From Alangreenwoodia sp964438605 (GTDB taxonomy: Bacteria > Bacillota > Clostridia > Peptostreptococcales > Anaerovoracaceae), in assembly GCA_964438605.1 (NCBI GenBank), contig CAYTKT010000020.1, positions 1 to 31,640 of the forward strand: a stretch of DNA of 31,640 nucleotides, given 5' to 3'. Below are positions 23,561 through 31,640 of the stretch, in pieces. The notes below the pieces were generated by a model. The model saw nothing but the letters and a program-made list of their open reading frames with translations, made no database searches and was not told the origin of the DNA. Every line of letters starts with the position of its first letter. The stretch's first letter is position 1. The position numbers and the translations under genes are program-made.

Positions 23561-26500
23561 TTACATTCCCTGCTCACAAAACCGCATCAGCATCGTGGCC
23601 ACTTGCGCTCGCGTCGCCTCGCCTTCCGGTGCCAGCTGATTGTTTCCCACTCCATTGATCAGTCCGCTTGATACGGCCCAGCTCATGGCTTCCGCCGCGT
23701 AAGGGCTGATCTGGCTGGCGTCGGCAAAGGTGCTTAAAGCTGCCGTTTGGCCGGTGGCTGCTGTGTGGTTCTTTGCGTAGCGATACAGGATGGTCGCCAG
23801 CTGTTCTCTGGTAATGTCGTCGTCCGGTCCGAACGCGTGGTCGGAATAGCCGGTGACTACGCCGTTTGACGCAGCCCATGCCACAGCATCCGAATAATAG
23901 GCTTGCTGGTCGATATCGCCAAAATCAACTTGAGCGGCCTCCGGTTCATAGGCCAGACGATAAAGCACGGTGACGAGCATTCCGCGTGTCATATTGCCTT
24001 CCGGAGTAAACTGCTGGTTTCCGGTTCCCTGGAAGAGTTCGCGAGCGGCTACAAATTCCACCGCATCGCTCGCCCAGTTTCCGGAAGCCACGTCGGTAAA
24101 GTTCTGGCTTCGTTCGACGATTTTCAGCGTCACATCGCCTTCGACATTCAGGATAACGCCGTTTTCTCCAATGGTACAGTCGCGGACGACTTCTTCGGTT
24201 CCGTCCTCATGAACGAGGATGGCTACGGTGCCCGGACCGAATTCAGTGACAGGGATTTCCACTTTCCCGGTATCTGCGGAACCGACCTTGAGGTTGATCT
24301 CAGGCGCCTCCTGCGTCGATTTTGCTGCCGGAACCTCCACAGGAGCGGTCACAAAGCCGCTCTTGACGCTCTCCGGGATCGTCACATCGGTGGAGGTGAC
24401 TTTTCCTGTGGCGTCGGTGCTCGTCTGTCCGGTGATTCCTTCCGGGGTGGTGGTGCGTTCCACAGCGGAGCCATCTGGCTGGGTAACTTTCTCCTTTACC
24501 GTGCCGTCCGCCTGGTTGGTCGTCTCCAGGATGGTTCCGTCAGCTTTTGTCGTCTTTTCGCTCACGGTGCCATCGGTTTGGGTCGTCGTTTCGGTCGTGG
24601 AACCGTCCGGTGTGGTAGTCGTTGTCGTCGTAGAGCCGTCCGGATGGGTGACCGTTTCCTGATTCGTACCCGGAGCGCTTGAGCTATGGGTTCCGGTCTG
24701 TACAGACGGAAGTTTGGCAATCGATTCGGTCACGGTTTCTCCGCAGACGCTGCATATTCCGGTTCGTTCTCCTTCTGTGGAGGTAGTCGCCGGTTTTGTG
24801 ATACGCCAGCCGTCCGCAGGAACGGTATGCGGCAGTTTCGGAACGGTTACGGTTTCCGTAAGTCCGCAGACCGTACAGGTATGGTCATAGCTGCCTTCTT
24901 GGGAGCAAGTCGCTTCCACCCGGTTGGTTTCTTCTCCCCAGGCGTGTTCAGCGGTTCCGTTTACCGGGTCCGACCAGTAATACGAATAATAGATTTGGCC
25001 GTCGTTGCCTTTTGCCCGGCTCGCAACCTGATACCGGTACTGGGTCCCCAGGTTCAGCGATTCCTGAAATGTCGTCTCGGTGGTGTTCGGTGCGACTTCG
25101 ATCCACTTCTGGTTGTCATAATCATACCGGATGACGGTATAATAGGAAGCTTCGTCCACCTTATCCCAGCTTAAGTTAATTTGTACTTGCTTGTCATTTT
25201 GGCTGTGTGTTTCCGTCTTTGTGACCGTTTTCACGCTGCGAGGAACGATATGGAATGTCCCGGTCAGCTGCCCGTAGAAATCGCCGGTGCCTTCAATGTT
25301 AACGGTCGCGGTTCCGATTTCTGTGTTATTGTCATAGGTAACATAGCCGTTTAATCCGTTTTTATCACTTCGGACGCTCAGCGACAGACCTTTGTAAAAG
25401 ACGAGAACCGCAGCTCGGATTTCCTTGCCCGTATATTCAAAGTTCTCGCCCATGATGTTTAAGGTCGCTTTGCTGATATCCATGCCCTCTTTTTGGCAGA
25501 CGTTACATGTGCGGGAGCCGTCCGCGTGGATCTCCCAGTCATGGCCCACCCACCAGAGCTTTTCGCTCTGCTCCGTGGCGTCGCAGCCGGTACAAGTGTA
25601 GTTTAAATAGCCGCTTTCCGTACACTTTCTGGTGTCGGTAATCTTGACGCGGTGGACGCGGTTATCGGTTCCAATATGGTAGACGAGTGTGCCTAAAATT
25701 TCTTGCTCTTTTTGCTCTCTTTCCTCCTCGGTCATTTCATCGTTTTCTTCGGGGGTTTCCTGGTCTTTTTGCGACGTTTCGTCCGGCTTCTTGGTTTCAC
25801 CGTCGCTTCTGAAGTAAAGCCAGCCGCTGTGAGGAAGGCCCGCTTCAACGTAGTAATAGTCGCCCGTTTTGAGATCTTCGTCTGTCGGCAGCTCGGTTAC
25901 CGCCACGTAACTTTCGCCGTCTTTTTCTGCCCGGAAAAAGCCAGTATATCCGTCTTCCTGATCGACACAGTGTCCGTCGGTTCCAAAGTTATGGTAACGC
26001 TCAGTTCCATCTCCGTCTTTTGTTTTCTGAACGCCGGTCACGCTTTTGCCATCTTTGTAGTAACGGTCGTCTTCCCACTGCTCGTCGAGTAGTTTGCCAT
26101 CCTTGTAGGTCAAGCCTTCATAGACGCCGGTAAACAACTCGCCGCAAACAGAACACTTGCGTACGCCGTCCTCAATCACATAGGTGTGGCCATTCGGCGG
26201 AATGACCTCTCCCCACTCTACCGGCGAACCGCAGGTCTCGCAGATCGTGCGGCCGGAATACCCGAATTCGGTACAAGTCGCTTCTTGGTCGCCGGAAACG
26301 GCGGGCTCGTCGTGGAAGTGCCAGCTATGTACATCCTCATATTCCGGCATTCTAACCATGTCGTTAGAGAACGTGAAAAGTTCGGTGTCCACCTGCACGC
26401 CCCCGCCAAAAATCGGGAGGGTTCCCGGGTCCGTACCGTCCACATACTTGATTTCGCCGCGGTCCACCTCCACGGAGACGTCCACTGGGAAGAATGCGCC

Positions 26501-29356
26501 GACCCTGACGTCTTTTTTTTGATCATCTTTTACTGTATGATCATATGCGCTCTTTGATTGATCCGCACTGAAACCGCCGTCCCAGGTCCTCACCGGCAGC
26601 GAGGCGATGACGTCGCTCTCGTAGTCGATCTGTTCCCCATTGCGGGTAAACGTGACGGTGGCTATATTCTCGTCCTGGGCATAAAAGCCCTCCTGCGACA
26701 CGTCCATCTTAAAATTTGGGTTGACCTCGGCGTGGTCCAGTTCCCATGTGCTGATGTTGTTCAGGTCCATCTCCATGGTCACTTCTTGGATCTTCGAAAT
26801 GTCCGTGGCCTTCACATCCATATAGAAAACACTGTGGATAGGGATTTTATCTGTATACTTGTTTTTCTTCGAAGGCACAAGCTGCACCGTCGCCGCGTCG
26901 GCGGAACCCACGGTGAACCTCCGGGTGGCGTTGGTGGTGTTGCCGGACTTGTCGGAGATGTAGAGTTTCAGGGTGTGCTCACCGGGAGCCAAGGTCGCGG
27001 CATCCGTGACGATCTCACCGCCTTTCACGCTGGCGACGATCTCTTTGCCGTCAATGTACGCCTTAGCGCTTTCCACGTCGATCCCGTAGTTTCTGCCCTC
27101 GGTGGCGTCGGACACGGGCGCGGTGAAACTCACGGTGTTCGTGCCGTCAAAGACATAGGGTTCCTCTCTCGTCAGAACGACGCCGGAATCCGCATCCGTC
27201 ACATTCCCGATGACGGGCATGGTCCGGTCGTCGTGGACAGTGGTGTAGTCCACCGTGTAGGAGTCGATGTAGTAGGTCAGTTTGTTGTTGACCGACTTGA
27301 TGGGGTCTGATCCGCTTTCCTGTCCATGCAGCATAACGCTGAACCATTTTGGATTGATATACATATCCTGACCCGCAAAATCGGATAGATCCTTATAGAC
27401 ATAATACCAATGTCCCTCGTCATAGTTGACGCCCTCTTGGTTGTTTCCATACTCGTTTACTGCAGTAATTGATCTGTCATTCTTACTCATCACTCTTACC
27501 TGAAGCGCCATCCAGTCGTCCTCATCAGGAATCCAGACCCAGTAGCCAACTCCCATGGCATCTTTGATACTCTCCTTAGAATTTGTTTTGCTGGTATCTT
27601 CTAAGATAATCTGCCAGACGCCCGCGCCGATTGCGGTGTCCTGAAGTCCTGAATAATCCACGGTGACTTTCAGCGCCCCGTTCCCATCTTTGACCTTTCC
27701 TTTGTCCCTACTCACAATCTGTTGTTCCACTTTAACCTGATTGTCGAAGTTTGAACTATTATTCGTCCCCACAGTAAAATTTGCCTTTTGACTTGTATCA
27801 TCGAAGTTATAAACCACCTTCTTTGACTCGCTTTCTTCCAACAGCTTGAAATTCGCCTCGTCGTTAGAAAACCCGTCAAAATTGAACTTCGCCTTAAATG
27901 TGGCGGTTTCCGGGGCGCCATCCTCCTTCTTGGCGGTCGTAAACGTGACAAAATCAAATGTGCCCGCCGTCTCTGGCTCAACGGACAAAGTCACGTTGCC
28001 CTTATGGAACGCGACGTCGTGTTCCGCTGTCACAGTCCCCTTCTCGTCTTTTTCCTCGTATTTCACATTGAAATCCAAGTCAAATTTCTCACCGTAGAGC
28101 GCGGCGTAGGTATTGCGTTTAAACTCAAATTTCGTCGGTTTCACCACATGGACGGTGGTACTGCCCACGGATCGGCCCCCGTACATCATCCGGACCTCAA
28201 CGTCCCCCTCTGTCCCGTTGGACGTAAACACCGCACCGGAGGAGTTGCCTGTCACCGTGCCAAATGAGTCGTTACTCAGCTGCCATGTGACGTCCTCCGG
28301 TATCTCAAACGGCGCGCCCATCGGGTTGACGCCTTTGGCGGTCAGGTTTACAGTTCCATTTGGCGTGATGTAGTCAGCGTCCGCTGTGAGTGCAGCGTGG
28401 TCGAACCTCTCCTCCGACACATAGGTGGATACCACCATCAGCGACGTGGCGACGCTGCGCGGAGAACCGTCGCATGGTTTATTGATCACGCGGTAGGTAC
28501 TCTCGCCTTCCGGACGGGAAACAAAGGTGGTCGATCCGCCGCCATCCAGATTAAAGGCGTCGACACATCCGGCTTTTTGTAGGATCTCCGCCAGCTCATA
28601 CATATCGCAGCCTTCGGAATACGGGGCCTGTTTGCCGTCGACGACCAGCATGACGACTTTACCAGCCCCCGTAACGCCGATGGCCGTCCGGGCATTGCAG
28701 TCGGGCGTATCGGTTTTGCTCCAGTCCGTGGCGACGTTTTGTCCATTTTTTATAAGAGGACCGGTGAACATGCCGATTGCCTCCATAATGGGGTTGTTGG
28801 AGTTCATCGCAGTATCATAAGCCGTCTGATCCCAGCCGATAAATGCCGTCCCGTCCTTTCGGACGGCAAAAAACGACTGGTTATTTACTTTATTTATCTC
28901 TCTGCCTTCCGACACCAGTATGTAGGCATTGGAGTTGCCGTTGGACATATCGTAACTCGTGCCGTTGATGCCGCCCACAACGGTGTAATTCGGATCGTTC
29001 GCGTGTTTTTGCTGGGCGGCGTCCATTTGCTTTTTGACCGCCTGCAAACCGTAGTTGCCATTTTTGTAGGCATCCCAGTCGTTATTTCTGTAGTTGAGAT
29101 AGATGTGGTTGTATTCTTTGCCGGTGTCCACGGTCATGGTGTAGTAGGCCATCTGTTGCCCATTGTACTGCTTTCGCACGGTCGCGATTTCCTGCGTGAT
29201 CCCCGGCGCGATTTGGGACTCTTTTTTATTCAGGGTAATCAAGCCCCGATTTTCGGTGCTTGCCGCCGAAACGGTTTCTACCTGCATAAACGGCACAGTG
29301 CTCAGCACAAGAACGGCCGCAAGGAAAGCGGTCAGAATTTGCTTTGTTAACTTCAA
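23561..29356 (-). CDS. SLH-anchored phosphodiester-glycosidase-like surface protein, 1931 aa
   Basis: The start is a TTG at 29356, 5 nt after AGAGGGTG. Residues 1-32 form a signal peptide (cleavage near VSA/AS). About 40-310 is a phosphodiester glycosidase (NAGPA-type) domain with NLDGGGSTTF near 270. Ig-like and carbohydrate-binding-like beta domains follow (about 315-810), then a cohesin-like region (about 815-950). Three Cys-rich modules of the type ATCTxxG...TCxxCG lie near 1025-1065, 1270-1310 and 1475-1500, and a fibronectin III-like domain at about 1392-1465. A Thr-rich DGT/ETT repeat (about 1565-1650) precedes three SLH repeats (about 1750-1931: FTDVASGNWASDAV, FGDIDQQAYYSDAV, FADASQISPYAAEA). 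SLH repeats bind secondary cell-wall polymer. It likely trims glycan phosphodiesters at the surface. Confidence 0.9.
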   Translation of the reverse strand: MKLTKQILTAFLAAVLVLSTVPFMQVETVSAASTENRGLITLNKKESQIAPGITQEIATVRKQYNGQQMAYYTMTVDTGKEYNHIYLNYRNNDWDAYKNGNYGLQAVKKQMDAAQQKHANDPNYTVVGGINGTSYDMSNGNSNAYILVSEGREINKVNNQSFFAVRKDGTAFIGWDQTAYDTAMNSNNPIMEAIGMFTGPLIKNGQNVATDWSKTDTPDCNARTAIGVTGAGKVVMLVVDGKQAPYSEGCDMYELAEILQKAGCVDAFNLDGGGSTTFVSRPEGESTYRVINKPCDGSPRSVATSLMVVSTYVSEERFDHAALTADADYITPNGTVNLTAKGVNPMGAPFEIPEDVTWQLSNDSFGTVTGNSSGAVFTSNGTEGDVEVRMMYGGRSVGSTTVHVVKPTKFEFKRNTYAALYGEKFDLDFNVKYEEKDEKGTVTAEHDVAFHKGNVTLSVEPETAGTFDFVTFTTAKKEDGAPETATFKAKFNFDGFSNDEANFKLLEESESKKVVYNFDDTSQKANFTVGTNNSSNFDNQVKVEQQIVSRDKGKVKDGNGALKVTVDYSGLQDTAIGAGVWQIILEDTSKTNSKESIKDAMGVGYWVWIPDEDDWMALQVRVMSKNDRSITAVNEYGNNQEGVNYDEGHWYYVYKDLSDFAGQDMYINPKWFSVMLHGQESGSDPIKSVNNKLTYYIDSYTVDYTTVHDDRTMPVIGNVTDADSGVVLTREEPYVFDGTNTVSFTAPVSDATEGRNYGIDVESAKAYIDGKEIVASVKGGEIVTDAATLAPGEHTLKLYISDKSGNTTNATRRFTVGSADAATVQLVPSKKNKYTDKIPIHSVFYMDVKATDISKIQEVTMEMDLNNISTWELDHAEVNPNFKMDVSQEGFYAQDENIATVTFTRNGEQIDYESDVIASLPVRTWDGGFSADQSKSAYDHTVKDDQKKDVRVGAFFPVDVSVEVDRGEIKYVDGTDPGTLPIFGGGVQVDTELFTFSNDMVRMPEYEDVHSWHFHDEPAVSGDQEATCTEFGYSGRTICETCGSPVEWGEVIPPNGHTYVIEDGVRKCSVCGELFTGVYEGLTYKDGKLLDEQWEDDRYYKDGKSVTGVQKTKDGDGTERYHNFGTDGHCVDQEDGYTGFFRAEKDGESYVAVTELPTDEDLKTGDYYYVEAGLPHSGWLYFRSDGETKKPDETSQKDQETPEENDEMTEEEREQKEQEILGTLVYHIGTDNRVHRVKITDTRKCTESGYLNYTCTGCDATEQSEKLWWVGHDWEIHADGSRTCNVCQKEGMDISKATLNIMGENFEYTGKEIRAAVLVFYKGLSLSVRSDKNGLNGYVTYDNNTEIGTATVNIEGTGDFYGQLTGTFHIVPRSVKTVTKTETHSQNDKQVQINLSWDKVDEASYYTVIRYDYDNQKWIEVAPNTTETTFQESLNLGTQYRYQVASRAKGNDGQIYYSYYWSDPVNGTAEHAWGEETNRVEATCSQEGSYDHTCTVCGLTETVTVPKLPHTVPADGWRITKPATTSTEGERTGICSVCGETVTESIAKLPSVQTGTHSSSAPGTNQETVTHPDGSTTTTTTTPDGSTTETTTQTDGTVSEKTTKADGTILETTNQADGTVKEKVTQPDGSAVERTTTPEGITGQTSTDATGKVTSTDVTIPESVKSGFVTAPVEVPAAKSTQEAPEINLKVGSADTGKVEIPVTEFGPGTVAILVHEDGTEEVVRDCTIGENGVILNVEGDVTLKIVERSQNFTDVASGNWASDAVEFVAARELFQGTGNQQFTPEGNMTRGMLVTVLYRLAYEPEAAQVDFGDIDQQAYYSDAVAWAASNGVVTGYSDHAFGPDDDITREQLATILYRYAKNHTAATGQTAALSTFADASQISPYAAEAMSWAVSSGLINGVGNNQLAPEGEATRAQVATMLMRFCEQGM

Positions 29357-29959
29357 GGAATCACCCTCTTTCTTCTTTTTTATGTTTCGAGGATTCTTTC
29401 TTTTTTTAAGGTTTCGGATTTTTTCCTTTTTCTGAGGTTCTGGAAATTTTTTCTTTTTTTAGTCTTAGGAATTTGCTCTTCGTTTCGAAGTTTTGGAAAT
29501 TCTTTTGTTTTGTTGAAAAAAGGACAAAACGCATGGTTTTTCAGAGAAACCATCTGCAAGCATCCGGTTTTTGGATGATTGCGCCGACCGACTGTTTTTG
29601 GGAATCAGTCTGCGTTTTACCCGTTGATTGGTTGGTTTGAAAGGAACAAACGGCTTTATCCGCAAAGCGAAACAACAAGCTATCACCCTTGCTTTTTATC
29701 GCAAACGACATGTCGATTCTTTTGGGGAATCAGCCGGATGCTTGTTCCTTTCTGCTTGTTCGGGAAAAGAAGAATCAAAACCTCCTGCCTGTCAGGAACT
29801 CAGCAACTGTTGTTTTGTTCGGTGGGTGTGCTACTATGGTTCCTTGCGGAGAACTGACGCTTCGTTTCCCGTTTTGAAATCCGGGTGACATTGCTGCTAT
29901 GAAGTGCCACTCTTTGGGATTTAATATGATGGTACTGCTTCGTCAAGTTTCAATTACTC
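29357..29959. other. Repeat- and hairpin-rich leader region before the 1931-aa gene
   Basis: This 603-bp gap separates the two minus-strand SLH genes. Next to the downstream start lies the 26-bp periodic T-rich tract (29385-29510). Further away are several small stems with T-rich loops: TGGTTT/AAACCA at 29534-29552, CATCC/GGATG at 29561-29577, GACTG/CAGTC at 29590-29610 and GATTC/GAATC at 29715-29731. No intact gene is seen. On the minus strand the mRNA leader would be A-rich and unstructured close to the start. Confidence 0.55.
29385..29510. repeat. Degenerate ~26-bp tandem repeat in the mRNA leader
   Basis: Five units of the type TTTnGGAAATTTTTTCTTTT follow one another; their GG pairs lie at 29391, 29416, 29442, 29468 and 29495, that is 25-27 bp apart. 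On the minus-strand transcript they read as A-rich AAAAAGAAAAAATTTCC units, ending 30 nt before the TTG start of the 1931-residue protein. Confidence 0.6.
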
Positions 29960-31640
29960 TTATATATCTGGATAAGTTTCTGTCCATTCAGACGGTAGTT
30001 CATATTTGAAATCCTTTTTCCAGTCATATTCATTGTTGCCGCCGGCACCGGATTTTTTGTAAACGGCGAAGTATACGTCACCTTGTTGTACGGTTAGCTC
30101 TTGGTTTGAATCGTCGTCTTCAGTGGTTCCTCTTTTATATTCGTTATTTTCTATTTGTTGTTTCGTGTACCATCCTACGAAGTTTCCTTTATTAATGGTA
30201 GCGTTCGGAAGAGCTCCGCCAGTAAGTTTTGTGTTGTTGCCCTTTATTCTCATCCTGGCTACTGCTTGTTTTTCTCCAAATTCCCAGTTGTCTCCACCAT
30301 AACAGGTGCCGAGTTCATTGCTTGATTCACTTGCTTCTGGCTTGCTCAGGGTGCCAGGGGCGGCTACGAAAGTCACCCAGTCGTTGATTACTGGATATTC
30401 CTGGCTATGTTTAAACGAACCTTCATCGACATTTTCGCCTCCATAGCATGTTTTACCATTGTCGCATTCTGTTGTCCAAATCGTATAAAGGAAAATAGTT
30501 TTATACTGATTGTTGTCGTTTGTTCCCAATTGTTGATCGGTAGCATATTTTTTCAGCGGGTCACTGTATTTCACTGGCTCGCCATCATCTAGTTTTTGGC
30601 TCGTTTCGTCACCCGCATTGGTATACCATGTTGCATTTGTTGTGTCTAATGGTTTCCATTTACCGTTCCAGTCAGTTGGGGCTTTTCGCTTGAAAGTTTG
30701 CTCTGTAATGCCTATTTCGCTTAGGCGTACGTCGTCTTCTGTCGTTGTCTGATAGAAGATCTCGGCCCATTTGTGTCCCCCATTCCCTGTGTCGTCGTTT
30801 TCTCCTCCATAACATGATTCAAATTTGCCATCGTTAGGATTTGTGAATTCCAACGTTCCATAAGTTGCATCAAAGACAATTCGATATGTTATTTTTTCAG
30901 GTTCGGTGTCTGTATCATCGTCTGGAACGGTTGGTTGTGGTCTTGTCTGTGGTTTAGGCTTTTCAGTTTCCTGCGGTTTGTTCTCCCCATCCGGTTCGAC
31001 ATAGTTGCCGCCGCTTTCGACGGTCTCTCCATTGATGGTGACGTTCTCTCCGGCTCCACTCAGATCAAACTGGGTATCTTTTGGTGCTCCGGTGATGTCT
31101 ACGGTATCGGCCTGAACAACGACTTTGGCTGCGCCCGTCACGTTACTCATATCCACTTTCGCCGTATCTCCGGCCAGCACGACTGGCAGGTCGGTGGCTG
31201 TTCCGGTCAGGCTAACGTCCTCTGCAACCACAAGGGTAATGCCCTTACTTGCAATCGGCCATTCTCCATCGGTATTCGCATACGTTCCGATCAGGCGGTC
31301 CATCACGGTCATCACGGACGCACGGTTGATATCGACTTTTGGTCCGATGTTACTGGCATCGATTCCTTGAATCACGCCCAGGTTGACGAGGGCATTGACC
31401 GAACCGACCGCCCAGCTGGAAACGCTGCCTGCATCTGCAAAGGTTTTATTGGAACTCGGCTGGTCTTCTACGCCCAGTGCACGGGCAATCATGACAAACG
31501 TCTGTTCTCTGGTGACGGTCATCCCCGGGCTCATGGTATTGCCTCCGGTTCCGTTCAGGATTCCTGCGGCTACGCATTTCGAAATGGCATCGACATACCA
31601 GGCGCTTGCATCCACATCGCTATACCCGCTGATGCTGGTC
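29960..31640 (-). CDS. SLH-domain surface protein, 5' end outside window
   Basis: The frame is open through the right edge (TSISGYSDVDASAWYVDA at the edge), so the N-terminus and probably a first SLH repeat and the signal peptide are missing; a GTG at 31615 is internal. About 560 residues are visible. Two SLH repeats come first (YSDVDASAWYVDAI to ARALGV and FADAGSVSSWAVGSVNALVN to DRLIGTY). Then come a beta-strand region (SLTGTATDLPVVLAGDTAKV), a Pro/Glu/Thr linker (GENKPQETEKPKPQTRPQP), and InlB-like beta domains. Three short segments CYGGENDDTG, CYGGENVDEG and CYGGDNWEFG interrupt these domains. The stop is at 29960, and no clear terminator follows. Wall association is expected; the role is unknown. 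Confidence 0.88.
   Translation of the reverse strand, partial: TSISGYSDVDASAWYVDAISKCVAAGILNGTGGNTMSPGMTVTREQTFVMIARALGVEDQPSSNKTFADAGSVSSWAVGSVNALVNLGVIQGIDASNIGPKVDINRASVMTVMDRLIGTYANTDGEWPIASKGITLVVAEDVSLTGTATDLPVVLAGDTAKVDMSNVTGAAKVVVQADTVDITGAPKDTQFDLSGAGENVTINGETVESGGNYVEPDGENKPQETEKPKPQTRPQPTVPDDDTDTEPEKITYRIVFDATYGTLEFTNPNDGKFESCYGGENDDTGNGGHKWAEIFYQTTTEDDVRLSEIGITEQTFKRKAPTDWNGKWKPLDTTNATWYTNAGDETSQKLDDGEPVKYSDPLKKYATDQQLGTNDNNQYKTIFLYTIWTTECDNGKTCYGGENVDEGSFKHSQEYPVINDWVTFVAAPGTLSKPEASESSNELGTCYGGDNWEFGEKQAVARMRIKGNNTKLTGGALPNATINKGNFVGWYTKQQIENNEYKRGTTEDDDSNQELTVQQGDVYFAVYKKSGAGGNNEYDWKKDFKYELPSEWTETYPDI

Noticed and set aside
23574..26526. Several frames of 80-260 codons on either strand inside the SLH gene
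   Set aside because: All are shadows of the 1931-codon gene, whose domains are continuous.
29465..29686. 73-codon minus-strand frame in the leader of the large SLH gene
   Set aside because: It covers the periodic tract and the hairpins, has no ribosome site and no recognisable protein pattern.

Overview
The window looks like chromosome from an anaerobic Gram-positive Firmicute, probably a gut or oral Clostridia. Reasons: three large secreted surface proteins (two with S-layer-homology repeats), strong AGGAGG-type ribosome sites on nearly every gene, the DapH (acetyl) type of diaminopimelate route, a HicAB module, and remains of a large clostridial-type serine recombinase. The species cannot be named from this. 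No rRNA, tRNA or CRISPR array was seen.

Layout, left to right. (1) 1-3525, minus: the 5' part of a very large secreted repeat protein that runs off the left edge; an intrinsic-terminator hairpin lies in its leader. (2) 3.8-5.2 kb: a toxin-antitoxin-like cluster. It holds a strongly promoted small structured RNA antisense to a small hydrophobic reading frame, a small antitoxin-like protein, and hicA-hicB. (3) 5.5-9.7 kb, minus: asd-dapA-dapB-dapH, the early diaminopimelate/lysine pathway, with a 69-bp in-frame tandem repeat between dapA and dapB. (4) 10.1-10.5 kb: an internally deleted IS5-like relic that keeps both 13-bp ends.

(5) 10.6-17.7 kb: two redox cassettes of similar composition. The left one (minus) is LysR, a broken ferredoxin-type aldo/keto reductase, a two-domain carboxymuconolactone-decarboxylase-like protein, an SDR and a flavodoxin lipoprotein. 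The right one (plus, divergent from a second LysR) is an SDR-like protein, an FMN-reductase-like flavoprotein and an aldo/keto reductase. (6) 17.9-20.6 kb, minus: a radical SAM protein and a 23S rRNA m5U methyltransferase of the RlmD/RlmCD type. (7) 20.6-23.5 kb: a gene graveyard with two ABC ATPase remnants, a permease stub and a frameshifted serine-recombinase C-terminus. (8) 23.6-31.6 kb, minus: a 1931-residue SLH-anchored phosphodiester-glycosidase-like surface protein with a repeat-rich leader, then an SLH protein that runs off the right edge and carries three copies of a CYGG(E/D)N motif.

A theme of the window is decay by internal deletion: at least four genes or elements keep both ends and have lost the middle. 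The best candidates for something undescribed are the small RNA/peptide locus at 3.8-4.2 kb, the CYGG(E/D)N motifs, the paired redox cassettes and the leader repeats in front of the large SLH protein. All functions are read from sequence by eye; no database search was run.
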